Assembly (NCBI RefSeq): GCF_000716545.1
Contig: NZ_JNWZ01000072.1
Location: forward strand, 1 to 48,999
DNA length: 48,999 nt
Direction of reading: 5' to 3'
Origin: Kitasatospora phosalacinea
Lineage (GTDB): Bacteria; Actinomycetota; Actinomycetes; Streptomycetales; Streptomycetaceae
Shown here: piece after piece, positions 17,727-25,970 of the stretch
How the letters are laid out: every line of letters begins with the position of its first letter
Position numbering within the stretch: position 1 is the stretch's first letter
Made by a program: the position numbers and the translations under genes
The notes under the pieces: generated by a model
The model's input: the letters and a program-made list of their open reading frames with translations, nothing else
What the model was told of the DNA's origin: nothing
Database searches by the model: none

Positions 17727-17826
17727 CTTCGAAATGTTTCGGTGTTATCCCCCCGTAATCTGCCGCAACTTTCGGATACTTTTCGGAAACAAGTTATTGA
17801 CGGCCGCTCCGCGGCGAGCACATACT
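17727..17826 (+). promoter_or_regulatory. Promoter and TTTCG-repeat operator region of the pentose ABC operon
   Basis: TTGACG (17797-17802), 18-nt spacer, CATACT (17821-17826) is a plausible promoter for the operon starting at 17992. Just upstream are repeated TTTCG/TTCGAAA elements: ttcgaaatgtttcgg (about 17728-17742) and the near direct repeats ctttcggata (17769-17778) and cttttcggaaa (17779-17789). CGAA/TTTCG repeats are known operators of xylan and xylobiose genes in streptomycetes. No LacI-type palindrome is present here. Confidence 0.5.
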
Positions 17827-17991
17827 CTCCAGCATTCGAACCGCCCCTGCCGACCGCCTCACGCCCGGTCACACCGGTCCACCCACCCGCGACCGGGCCG
17901 CAGGAGCCGCGGCGATCCCCACCTGACGTGCCTTCACTTCGCCCACTCCCACCCGGGTGCCCCCGGCGACGACAGACAGGAAGTCCCCACG

Positions 17992-19284
17992 ATGACGAGA
18001 AAGACCCGCCGCACGGCGGCCGCCGCGATCGCCCTGGGCATCACGCTCGCCGTCACCGGCTGCGCCGGCGGCAGCGACGGGAGCGGCGGCTCGTCCGACG
18101 GCAAGGTCACGCTGACCTTCTGGGAGAACGCGCAGCCCGGAGCGGGCGCCGAGTACTGGAAGAGCGCCGTGGCGGCGTACGAGTCGCTGCACCCGAACGT
18201 CAAGATCAACATCCAGACGATCCAGAACGAGGACCTCGACGGGAAGCTGCAGACCGCGCTCAACTCCGGTTCCGCGCCGGACATCTTCCTGCAGCGCGGC
18301 GGCGGCAAGATGCAGGCCATGGTCCAGGCCGGCCAGGTCCAGGCGCTGGACCTCACCGACGCCGACCGGGCGAACGCGGGCGCGGCGGCCATCGCCGGGT
18401 ACTCGATCGACGGCAAGGTCTACGCGATGCCGGTCGACACCCAGCCCGAGGGCATCTACTACAGCAAGGACCTGTTCAAGCAGGCCGGCATCACCGCTCC
18501 GCCCACCACCATGGACGAACTCCGGGCCGCCGTCGACAAGTTGAAGGCGATCAACGTCGCGCCGATCGCGGTGGGCGCCAAGGACGCCTGGCCGGCCGCG
18601 CACTGGTACTACAACTTCGCCCTGCGCGAGTGCAGCCAGGACACCCTGAAGAAGGCCGCCCAGTCGCTGAAGTTCAGCGACCCGTGCTGGACCAAGGCGG
18701 GCGAGGACCTCGCCTCGTTCCTGGGGACCAACCCCTTCCAGCAGGGCTTCCTGACGACCTCCTCGCAGCAGGGCGCCGGCTCGTCCGCGGGCATGATCGC
18801 CAACCACAAGGCGGGCATGGAGCTCATGGGCAACTGGGACCCGGGAGTGATCGCCAGCCTGACCGCCGACCAGAAGCCGCTCCCCGACCTGGGCTGGTTC
18901 CCCTTCCCCGCCGTGCCCGGCGGCCAGGGCGACCCGGCCGCCATCATGGGCGGCCTCGACGGGTTCTCGCTGTCCAAGAAGGCGCCGAAGGAGGCCCTCG
19001 GCTTCCTGCAGTTCCTGGTCACCCCGGAGCAGCAGAAGGCGTACGCCAAGGCGTTCGTCGCCATCCCGGTGAACAAGGAGGCCCAGGCCGGCATCACCGA
19101 CGACTACAACGTCTCGGCGCTGCAGGCGTTCAACAAGGCCCCCTACTCGGTGCTGTTCCTCGACACCGAGTACGGCCAGAACATCGGCAACGCCATGAAC
19201 ACCTCCGTGGTGAACCTGTTCGCCGGCAAGGGCGGCGCGGCGGACATCGCCAAGGACACCAACGCCGCCGCCGCGAAGGGCTGA
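17992..19284 (+). CDS. CUT1-type sugar ABC transporter substrate-binding lipoprotein
   Basis: 430 aa, ATG at 17992 with aggaag 8 nt upstream. Lipoprotein signal with lipobox VTGC (Cys at about residue 21), then a Gly/Ser linker. SBP family 1 features are visible: LTFWENAQPGAG at the mature N-terminus, APDIFLQRGGGKMQAMV, YAMPVDTQPEGIYYSKDLFKQAGI, MELMGNWDP and GGLDGFSLSKKAPKEAL. It captures an oligosaccharide and delivers it to the two permeases encoded next. The GH51 and GH43 enzymes in the same operon suggest an arabino-oligosaccharide, arabinoxylo-oligosaccharide or xylobiose ligand. Confidence 0.92.
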   Translation: MTRKTRRTAAAAIALGITLAVTGCAGGSDGSGGSSDGKVTLTFWENAQPGAGAEYWKSAVAAYESLHPNVKINIQTIQNEDLDGKLQTALNSGSAPDIFLQRGGGKMQAMVQAGQVQALDLTDADRANAGAAAIAGYSIDGKVYAMPVDTQPEGIYYSKDLFKQAGITAPPTTMDELRAAVDKLKAINVAPIAVGAKDAWPAAHWYYNFALRECSQDTLKKAAQSLKFSDPCWTKAGEDLASFLGTNPFQQGFLTTSSQQGAGSSAGMIANHKAGMELMGNWDPGVIASLTADQKPLPDLGWFPFPAVPGGQGDPAAIMGGLDGFSLSKKAPKEALGFLQFLVTPEQQKAYAKAFVAIPVNKEAQAGITDDYNVSALQAFNKAPYSVLFLDTEYGQNIGNAMNTSVVNLFAGKGGAADIAKDTNAAAAKG

Positions 19285-19295
19285 GTAAGCACACG

Positions 19296-20318
19296 ATGAG
19301 CAAAACCCTGGGTACTGAGCCGGTCGACGGCCCCCAGTCGCAGGGCACGCCCGGAGTCGGCGGCGCGGCCTCGTCCGCGCCGCCGGCCCCGTCGGCGGCG
19401 GCCGCCCGCCGCCGCGGCCGTGCCAAACTGCGGTTCGAGATCGCGCTCCTGTCCGGACCGGCGGTCATCGTGTTCCTGGCGTTCGTGATCTTCCCGGTGG
19501 CGCTCGCCGCGTTCTACGGTTTCTACCGCTGGCACGGCTACGGGGCGCCCACCGACTGGGTCGGTCTGAAGAACTACCAGCTGATCCTCACCGATCCGGC
19601 GTTCCAGCAGGTCCTGTGGCACACCGGCGTGATCCTGGTGCTCTCCCTGCTCGTCCAGGGTCCGCTGGCGATCGCCCTCGCGCTCCTGCTCAACCAGAAG
19701 ATCCGCGGCCGCTCGGTCATCCGCGTCCTGATCTTCGTGCCCTACGTCGTCTCCGAGGTCATCGTCGGCACCGGCTGGAGCCTGATGCTCCAGAGCAACG
19801 GCGCCGTCAACGACCTGCTGCGGCACCTCGGTCTGGGTTTCCTGCAGGCCGACTGGCTCTCCGACCCGAAGCTGGCCATCTGGACGCTGCTGGGCATCAT
19901 CTCGTGGAAGTACATCGGCTTCGCGGTGATCCTGATGCTCGCGGGCCTGCAGTCGATCCCCGAGGAGCTCTCCGAGGCCGCCCAGCTCGACGGCGCCTCC
20001 TACTGGCAGATCCAGCGCCGCATCACGCTGCCGCTGCTGGGGCCGACGATCCGCATCTGGGCGTTCCTGTCCGTCATCGGCTCGCTGCAGCTGTTCGACC
20101 TCGTCTACATCATCTGGGGCCCGTACGTGGCGGGCACCGCGGGCACCTCGACCATGGCGATCTACATGGTCGCCCAGGGCCGCAACGCGGGCAACTACGG
20201 CTACGGGAGCGCGATCGCGGTCGTGATGTTCCTGATCTCGCTCGTCGTCGCACTGCTCTACCAGCGCTTCCTCCTGCGCCGCGACCTGCAGGGTGCCATC
20301 ACCGAAGGAGCCTCCTGA
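19296..20318 (+). CDS. CUT1 sugar ABC transporter permease (MalF-like)
   Basis: 340 aa, ATG at 19296, 11 bp after the binding-protein stop; the ribosome-binding site is weak. An unusually long Ala/Pro-rich cytoplasmic N-terminus (about 45 residues) precedes six membrane segments, starting FEIALLSGPAVIVFLAFVIF. The EAA loop is EAAQLDGASYWQIQRRITLP. It pairs with the following permease. Its TGA overlaps the next ATG by one base. Confidence 0.92.
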   Translation: MSKTLGTEPVDGPQSQGTPGVGGAASSAPPAPSAAAARRRGRAKLRFEIALLSGPAVIVFLAFVIFPVALAAFYGFYRWHGYGAPTDWVGLKNYQLILTDPAFQQVLWHTGVILVLSLLVQGPLAIALALLLNQKIRGRSVIRVLIFVPYVVSEVIVGTGWSLMLQSNGAVNDLLRHLGLGFLQADWLSDPKLAIWTLLGIISWKYIGFAVILMLAGLQSIPEELSEAAQLDGASYWQIQRRITLPLLGPTIRIWAFLSVIGSLQLFDLVYIIWGPYVAGTAGTSTMAIYMVAQGRNAGNYGYGSAIAVVMFLISLVVALLYQRFLLRRDLQGAITEGAS

Positions 20319-21160
20319 TGAGCGCGACGACCGCCGACAAGCCGCAGAGGTGGGGCAACCCCTTCGCCTACTTCGTGGCCCTGCTCTTCATCGGGGTCTG
20401 CGTCATGCCCGTGCTGTACATCGTGCTCGGCGGGTTCCGCACCAACTCGCAGATCAGCACGAGCCCGGCCGGTCTGCCGCAACCGTGGGTGGTCGCCAAC
20501 TACCTGAACGTCCTGAAGTCGGTGACGTTCTGGGGCGAGTTCGCCAACTCCGTCGTCGTGGCGCTCGCCAGCACCATCGGCACCGTGGTCCTCGGCCTGA
20601 TGGTGAGCTTCGTGCTCGCCCGCTACGACTTCAAGCTCAAGGGGGCGATGTACTCCCTGTTCGCCGCCGGCCTGATGTTCCCGATGGTCATCGCGATCAC
20701 CCCGCTCTACATCGTCGTCAAGGACCTCGGCCTGGTCGACAACCTGCTCGGCGTGATCATCCCGCAGATCGCCTTCGGCCTGCCGACCACGGTCATCATC
20801 CTGGTGCCGTTCCTGCGGGCCATCCCGAAGGAGATCGAGGAGGCCGCCTCGATCGACGGCACGAGCCGGCTCGGGTTCTTCTTCCGGATGGTGATCCCGC
20901 TGTCGCGCCCCGGCGTGGTGACGGTCGGCATCCTCGGGTTCATCGGCAGCTGGAACAACTACGTGCTGCCGCTGTACATCCTGAACTCGCAGGCGAACTT
21001 CACCCTGCCGCTGGGCGTCCAGGCGTTCTCCTCGCAGTACTCCGTGGACACCGCGAAGGTCCTCGCCTTCACCTCGCTCGCCATGCTGCCCGCGATGGGC
21101 TTCTTCGCCGCCTTCCAGAAGAAGATCGTCGGCGGCCTCACCGGTGCCGTGAAGGGCTGA
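20318..21160 (+). CDS. CUT1 sugar ABC transporter permease (MalG-like)
   Basis: 280 aa, ATG at 20318 overlapping the upstream stop (TGATG), with gaaggag about 8 nt upstream, so translation is coupled. Six membrane segments; the EAA loop is EEAASIDGTSRLGFFFRMV. No ATP-binding gene is present anywhere in this operon, as is usual for Streptomyces CUT1 importers that share the MsiK ATPase encoded elsewhere. Confidence 0.92.
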   Translation: MSATTADKPQRWGNPFAYFVALLFIGVCVMPVLYIVLGGFRTNSQISTSPAGLPQPWVVANYLNVLKSVTFWGEFANSVVVALASTIGTVVLGLMVSFVLARYDFKLKGAMYSLFAAGLMFPMVIAITPLYIVVKDLGLVDNLLGVIIPQIAFGLPTTVIILVPFLRAIPKEIEEAASIDGTSRLGFFFRMVIPLSRPGVVTVGILGFIGSWNNYVLPLYILNSQANFTLPLGVQAFSSQYSVDTAKVLAFTSLAMLPAMGFFAAFQKKIVGGLTGAVKG

Positions 21161-21198
21161 CCCCCCGCCCCGCACCGACCCGCTGAAAGGACCCTCAC

Positions 21199-22698
21199 TT
21201 GCCCCGCGCCCACATCGAACTCGACCGACGGGCCGTCATCGCCCCCGTCCGGCGCCGCACCTTCGGCTCGTTCGTCGAGCACCTCGGCCGCTGCGTGTAC
21301 ACCGGGCTGTACGAGCCGGGCCACCCGACCGCGAACGAGGACGGGTTCCGGATGGACGTCGTCGAACTCGTCCGGGAACTCGGCACCACGACCGTCCGCT
21401 ACCCCGGCGGGAACTTCGTCTCCGGCTTCCGCTGGGAGGACTCGGTCGGCCCGCGCGCGAACCGCCCGGTGCGGCGCGACCTCTCCTGGCACTCGCTGGA
21501 GTCGAACCAGGTCGGCCTCGACGAGTTCGCCAGGTGGCTCAAGCTCACCGACTCCGAGCTGATGCTGGCGGTCAACGTCGCCACCCGCGGCATCCTGCCC
21601 GCCCTGGACCTGCTCGAGTACGCCAACCACCCGTCCGGCACGGCCCTCTCCGACCTGCGCGTCGCCAACGGCACCCCGGAGCCGCACAACGTGCGGATGT
21701 GGTGCCTCGGCAACGAGATGGACGGGCCGTGGCAGACCGGCTTCATGACGGCCGACGACTACGGCAAGATCGCCGCCCGCACCGCCGCCGCGATGAAGGC
21801 CGCCGACAAGGACCTCGAACTCGTCGTCTGCGGCTCCTCCGGATCCGGCATGCCGACGTTCGGCGACTGGGAGCGCACGGTCCTGGAGCACAGCTACGAC
21901 TACGTCGACTACGTCTCCTGCCACGCCTACTACCAGGTGCACGACGGCGACCTCGGCTCCTTCCTCGCCTCCTCGGTCGACATGGAGTTCTTCATCGACA
22001 CCGTGCTCGCCACCGCCGACCACGTCGGGCACAAGCGGCAGTCGAAGAAGCGGATCGACATCTCCTTCGACGAGTGGAACGTCTGGTACCTCGAGGAGCA
22101 CAAGGCGTCCGAGGACGTCAACGACGAGTGGCGGCACGCCCCCCGGCAGCTGGAGGACAAGTACACGGTGGCGGACGCCGTCGTCGTGGGCAACCTGCTG
22201 ATGACGCTCCTCAAGCGCGGCGACCGCGTCACCTCGGCCTCGCTGGCCCAGCTCGTCAACGTGATCGCGCCGATCATGACCGAGCCCGGCGGCCCGGCCT
22301 GGCGGCAGACCACCTTCTATCCGTTCTCGATCACCAGCCGGCTCGCCTCCGGCGAGGTGATCCGGCCGGTGATCGACGCCCCGACGTACCTGACGGCACG
22401 GCACGGCGAGGCGTCCGTGATCGACGCCGTCGCGACCGTCGACGAGGACCGGGCCGCGGTCTTCCTCGTCAACCGCGACCTGGCGGAGCCGGCCCGGATC
22501 ACCGTCGACGTCCGCGGCCTCCCGGTGTCCCGCGTCGTCGAGGCGCTCACGCTCGCCGACCCCGACCCGTACGCGAAGAACACCTTCGAGGAGCAGCTCC
22601 GGGTGACGCCGTCCGCGAACCCGAGCGCGACCCTCGCCGACGGCGTGCTCAGCGTCGAACTGCCGCCGGTGTCGTGGACCGCGATCGCCCTCGGCTGA
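21199..22698 (+). CDS. GH51 alpha-L-arabinofuranosidase
   Basis: 499 aa, TTG start at 21199 with gaaagga 7 nt upstream. No signal peptide, so intracellular. GH51 hallmarks: FGSFVEHLGRCVYTGLYEP, VRYPGGNFVSGFRWED, acid/base Glu173 in CLGNEMDGPWQ and nucleophile Glu292 in ISFDEWNVWY; HAYY between them is also typical. It cleaves arabinose from imported arabino- or arabinoxylo-oligosaccharides. It lies 38 bp downstream of the permease genes and 37 bp upstream of GH43, and is presumably in the same transcript. Confidence 0.95.
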   Translation: MPRAHIELDRRAVIAPVRRRTFGSFVEHLGRCVYTGLYEPGHPTANEDGFRMDVVELVRELGTTTVRYPGGNFVSGFRWEDSVGPRANRPVRRDLSWHSLESNQVGLDEFARWLKLTDSELMLAVNVATRGILPALDLLEYANHPSGTALSDLRVANGTPEPHNVRMWCLGNEMDGPWQTGFMTADDYGKIAARTAAAMKAADKDLELVVCGSSGSGMPTFGDWERTVLEHSYDYVDYVSCHAYYQVHDGDLGSFLASSVDMEFFIDTVLATADHVGHKRQSKKRIDISFDEWNVWYLEEHKASEDVNDEWRHAPRQLEDKYTVADAVVVGNLLMTLLKRGDRVTSASLAQLVNVIAPIMTEPGGPAWRQTTFYPFSITSRLASGEVIRPVIDAPTYLTARHGEASVIDAVATVDEDRAAVFLVNRDLAEPARITVDVRGLPVSRVVEALTLADPDPYAKNTFEEQLRVTPSANPSATLADGVLSVELPPVSWTAIALG

Positions 22699-22735
22699 AC
22701 GACGGCACGCAGCAGCTCTTCGAAAGGACCGCCCC

Positions 22736-24256
22736 GTGCGGACGTACGACAACCCCGTGATCAGCGGGTTCCACCCGGACCCGAGCGTGTGCCGGGTCGG
22801 TGACGACTACTACCTGGTGTGCTCCAGCTTCGAGTACTTCCCCGGGCTGCCGGTCTTCCACAGCAGGGACCTGGTGCACTGGCGGCAGATCGGCAACGTG
22901 CTCGACCGCCCCGGGCAGCTGCCGCTGCCGCTGCCCGGCAGCACCGCCTCGCGCGGCCTCTACGCGCCGACGATCCGTCACCACGACGGCCGCTTCTGGG
23001 TGATCGACACCAACGTCACCGAGGGCGGCAACTTCATCGTGACCGCGGAGCGGCCCGAGGGCCCCTGGTCGGACCCGGTGTGGATCGACCTGCCCGGGAT
23101 CGACCCGGACCTCGCCTGGGAGGAGGACGGCACCTGCTGGGCCGCCTTCACCTCCCCCGGCATCCAGCTCGCCCGGATCGACCCGGTCGGGGGCCGGGTG
23201 CTGGAGGGGCCCTTCCCCACCTGGTCGGGCACCGGCCTCAAGTGGCCCGAGGCGCCGCACCTCTACCGGATCGGCGACTGGTGGTACCTGCTGATCGCCG
23301 AAGGGGGCACCGAACGCGGCCACGCCGTCTCCGTCGCCCGCGCCCGTTCCCCGCGCGGCCCCTGGGAGGGCGCGCCGGCCAACCCCGTGCTGTCCCACAG
23401 CGGCACCGACCGGCCCGTCCAGAGCACCGGCCACGGCGACCTGGTCACCGCGCCCGACGGCACCTGGTGGATGGTGCTGCTCGGCACCCGGCCGCGCGGC
23501 TTCTCGCCCAACTTCCACGTGCTCGGCCGGGAGACCTTCCTCACCCCCGTGGAGTGGGACGAGGACGGCTGGCCCGTCGTCGCGCCCGTGGCCGAGCGCC
23601 ACCCCGCACCCGGCGGCGCCTGGCACCCGTTCCCCGGGCCGCCCGTCCGCGACGACTTCGACGCACCCGCGCTCGCGCCGCACTGGATCTCCCCGCACGC
23701 GCGCCCCGACGGCTCCTGGTCGCTGACCGGGCGCCCCGGCTGGCTCTGCCTCACCGCCACCGGCCCCACCCTCGACCGGCCCGGCCACACCTTCGTCGGC
23801 CGCCGCCAGCAGCACCACGACTGCCGCGTCTCGGCCCGGCTCGACCCCGGCACCGGACGGGGCGGCCTGAGCGTGCGGATGGACGAGGCGCACCACTACG
23901 ACCTGGAGGCCGGCGCGGGCGAGGTCCGCGTGGTCGCCCGGATCGGCCCGCTGCGCCGGACGCTGGCCCGCCGCCCGGTACCGCCGGGGCCGCTCACCCT
24001 CACCGTGACGGTCCGCACCACCGACCTGGTGCCCCCGTCCCCCGAGCTCGCCGGCACCGAGCCCTTCGGCCCCGACACCATCGCCTGCTGGCTCGGCGAC
24101 CCCGACGCCCCGGGCGCGGAGCCGCTCGCCGAACTGGAGGGACGCTACCTCTCCACCGAGGTCGCCGCCGGTTTCACCGGCCGCGTCATCGGCATGTACG
24201 CCACCGAGGGCACCGTCGCCTTCGACTGGTTCGACTACCTCGCTGCGGCGCACTAG
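22736..24256 (+). CDS. GH43 beta-xylosidase / alpha-L-arabinofuranosidase (XynB type)
   Basis: 506 aa, GTG start at 22736 with gaaagga 7 nt upstream. No signal peptide. The GH43 five-bladed propeller shows base Asp15 (NPVISGFHPDPSV), modulator Asp123 (LPGIDPDLAWEEDG) and acid Glu172 (KWPEAPHLY). The C-terminal beta-sandwich (about 320-505) typical of the XynB subgroup begins VRDDFDAPALAPHW. It degrades xylo-oligosaccharides or terminal arabinose in the cytoplasm and completes the operon of importer plus two exo-hydrolases. Whether xylosidase or arabinofuranosidase activity dominates cannot be decided from sequence. Confidence 0.92.
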   Translation: MRTYDNPVISGFHPDPSVCRVGDDYYLVCSSFEYFPGLPVFHSRDLVHWRQIGNVLDRPGQLPLPLPGSTASRGLYAPTIRHHDGRFWVIDTNVTEGGNFIVTAERPEGPWSDPVWIDLPGIDPDLAWEEDGTCWAAFTSPGIQLARIDPVGGRVLEGPFPTWSGTGLKWPEAPHLYRIGDWWYLLIAEGGTERGHAVSVARARSPRGPWEGAPANPVLSHSGTDRPVQSTGHGDLVTAPDGTWWMVLLGTRPRGFSPNFHVLGRETFLTPVEWDEDGWPVVAPVAERHPAPGGAWHPFPGPPVRDDFDAPALAPHWISPHARPDGSWSLTGRPGWLCLTATGPTLDRPGHTFVGRRQQHHDCRVSARLDPGTGRGGLSVRMDEAHHYDLEAGAGEVRVVARIGPLRRTLARRPVPPGPLTLTVTVRTTDLVPPSPELAGTEPFGPDTIACWLGDPDAPGAEPLAELEGRYLSTEVAAGFTGRVIGMYATEGTVAFDWFDYLAAAH

Positions 24257-24261
24257 CCTCC

Positions 24262-24313
24262 GGCGAGCCGCCCGGCGGCGGGCGGGTCAGTGCCCGGCAG
24301 CGGGCGGCTCGCC
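24262..24313. terminator. Bidirectional hairpin terminator
   Basis: ggcgagccgcccg (24262-24274) and cgggcggctcgcc (24301-24313) pair over 13 bp with a 26-nt loop. The structure sits between the convergent GH43 and dehydrogenase genes and overlaps the 3' end of the latter's coding sequence. Confidence 0.7.
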
Positions 24314-25198
24314 GTTCTCGAACCGCAGGACCTGCTCGCGCAGCAGCCGCTTGGCCCGCGGCAGGAAGGCGCTGCTGGGACCGCCGACGTGCGGGGTGAT
24401 CAGCACGCCGGGGGCGTGCCAGAGCGGGTGGTCGGCGGGCAGCGGCTCCGGGTCGGTGACGTCGAGCGCCGCCCGCAGCCGCCCCGCGGAGAGCTCCGCG
24501 AGGAGCGCCCCGGTGTCGACGACGGGCCCGCGGGCGACGTTGACCAGCAGGGCGCCGTCCTTCATCCGGGACAGGAAGCCGGCGTCGACCAGGTGCCGAC
24601 TCTCCGGGGTCAGCGGCGTCAGCAGCACGACGACGTCCGCGTCCGGGAGCAGGTCCGGCAGCTCCCGCACGCCGTGCACCCGCTCCTCGGGGCGGGCCCG
24701 GCGGGCGACCTTGACGACCTCGCACTCGAAGGGCTCCAGGCGGGCGGCGAGCGCGCGGCCGATCGAGCCGTACCCGAGGATGAGCACCGTCCGGTCGGCG
24801 AGGGACTGGTGGAACTCCAGGTTCCACCGGCCCTGGTCCTGGAGCCGGGTGAAGTGCGGGATGCCGCGCAGCGAGGCGAGGGCCAGCGTCACCGCCAGCT
24901 CGGCGGTGCTGGCGTCGTGCAGCCCGTGCGCGTTGCGGGCGACGACACCGGCCGGCACGTGCGGCAGCACGTCGTCCATCCCGGCCGTGAGCGTCTGGAC
25001 CACCTTCAGCGACGGCAGGCGCCCGATCAGCGGGAGCGCGGCGGCGTGCCGCAGGTAGGGCAGGCAGAAGAACTCCACCCCGCGCAGCGCCTCGTCCGGC
25101 GGCACCGGGCCTTCCCCGTCCCACACGAGGGCGTCGATGCCGGCGGGCAGGCCGCCGATCACGTCGGGGGCGTACGGGAGGAGGTAGCGAGCGCTCAT
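24287..25198 (-). CDS. D-2-hydroxyacid dehydrogenase (phosphoglycerate dehydrogenase-like)
   Basis: 303 aa, ATG at 25198 with a weak aagg site. The NAD-binding Rossmann motif is LILGYGSIGRALAARL. The catalytic set typical of the family is visible: NVARGPVVDTGAL (Arg), DVTDPEPLPADHPLW (Glu) and VLITPHVGG (His). It reduces 2-keto acids to D-2-hydroxyacids or the reverse; the substrate is unknown. It stands apart from the sugar operons, convergent with the GH43 gene. Confidence 0.88.
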   Translation of the reverse strand: MSARYLLPYAPDVIGGLPAGIDALVWDGEGPVPPDEALRGVEFFCLPYLRHAAALPLIGRLPSLKVVQTLTAGMDDVLPHVPAGVVARNAHGLHDASTAELAVTLALASLRGIPHFTRLQDQGRWNLEFHQSLADRTVLILGYGSIGRALAARLEPFECEVVKVARRARPEERVHGVRELPDLLPDADVVVLLTPLTPESRHLVDAGFLSRMKDGALLVNVARGPVVDTGALLAELSAGRLRAALDVTDPEPLPADHPLWHAPGVLITPHVGGPSSAFLPRAKRLLREQVLRFENGEPPAAGH

Positions 25199-25319
25199 GC
25201 CCCGACCTTAGCCACCCGACCGGCCGCGCCAGCGTCCGGGCCGCGCCGTTCGAACCTCGCCGCCCGGGCCGCGCCGCTCGGGTCGCGCCGCCCCGTCCGG
25301 TTGTCGGCGCGACGGCGGG

Positions 25320-25862
25320 TCAGACCTCCAGCTCCAGCCAGCCCAGGTCGTTGATCTCGGCGGTCAGGCCCTCCGCGCGGCGGCCCCGGTCCTTGAAGTA
25401 GTGCTCCTGGAGCCCGGCGGCCAGGATGCGCTGCTGCTCGGCCTCCGGGGCCCCGGCGTCGCGGGCGGCGTAGAGCTCGCGGGCGACGTCGCCGGGCAGG
25501 TGCTGGGTGATCAGCCGCTCGCGCGGGTCGTCGGTGGAACCGCCCGCCGCGCTGTACCCGAACCTGGCCTGGATGTGCAGCATGAAGCCCTGCTCCTCGG
25601 CCCGGCGGCGGACCCGGCGGCGCACGCCGGGCTGCCAGGTGGCCCGCACCCGCTCCTCGATCCGGCGGGCGGCGTCCGGCTTGGGGGCGATGGTGCCCTT
25701 GAGCCAGCGCTGCACGGTGCGCTGGGAGACCCCGAGCTCGGCGGCGACCGCCCGGGTGGAGCCCTTGGCGCGCTTGACCAGGTACCGGACCCGGGCGGGC
25801 ACGGTGCGCGGGATCGGCCTGGTCCGCTCGACCCGTTCGAGTCCTTCGTCGATCTCCCCCAC
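25320..25862 (-). CDS. tpg: Telomere terminal protein Tpg
   Basis: 180 aa, GTG start at 25862 with gaggaag 9 nt upstream. It matches the Streptomyces Tpg terminal proteins along its length as I remember them: DEGLERVERTRPIPRT, ARVRYLVKRAKGSTRAVA, a helix-turn-helix (VAAELGVSQRTVQRWLKG, 39-56), RFGYSAAGGSTDD, RLITQHLP and GLQEHYFKDRGRRAEGL. Tpg is covalently attached to the 5' ends of linear actinomycete replicons and primes telomere end patching. In S. lividans the linkage was reported at a threonine; Thr110 in GGSTDD is the likely equivalent here, to be confirmed. It lies downstream of tap, as in known tap-tpg operons. Confidence 0.93.
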   Translation of the reverse strand: MGEIDEGLERVERTRPIPRTVPARVRYLVKRAKGSTRAVAAELGVSQRTVQRWLKGTIAPKPDAARRIEERVRATWQPGVRRRVRRRAEEQGFMLHIQARFGYSAAGGSTDDPRERLITQHLPGDVARELYAARDAGAPEAEQQRILAAGLQEHYFKDRGRRAEGLTAEINDLGWLELEV

Positions 25863-25890
25863 GGGGCGTCACTTCCTCACTGCTGCGCCG

Positions 25891-25970
25891 GGACGGTCCG
25901 GCCCGGACGGTCCGGCCCGGACGGTTTGACTGGGACGGTTCGGCCGGGTCGGCTCGGCCGGGACGGCTCA
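25891..25970. repeat. Phased 14-bp tandem repeat between tap and tpg
   Basis: Units begin at 25891, 25905, 25919, 25933, 25947 and 25961 (last unit partial). The first two are identical (ggacggtccggccc); the others read ggacggtttgactg, ggacggttcggccg, ggtcggctcggccg and ggacggctca. The array fills most of the 105-bp gap and ends in the tap stop codon. Confidence 0.85.

Noticed and set aside
17734..17991. Upstream start for the CUT1 binding protein
   Set aside because: It would bury the lipoprotein signal deep in the protein and cover the promoter. ATG 17992 has aggaag at the right distance.
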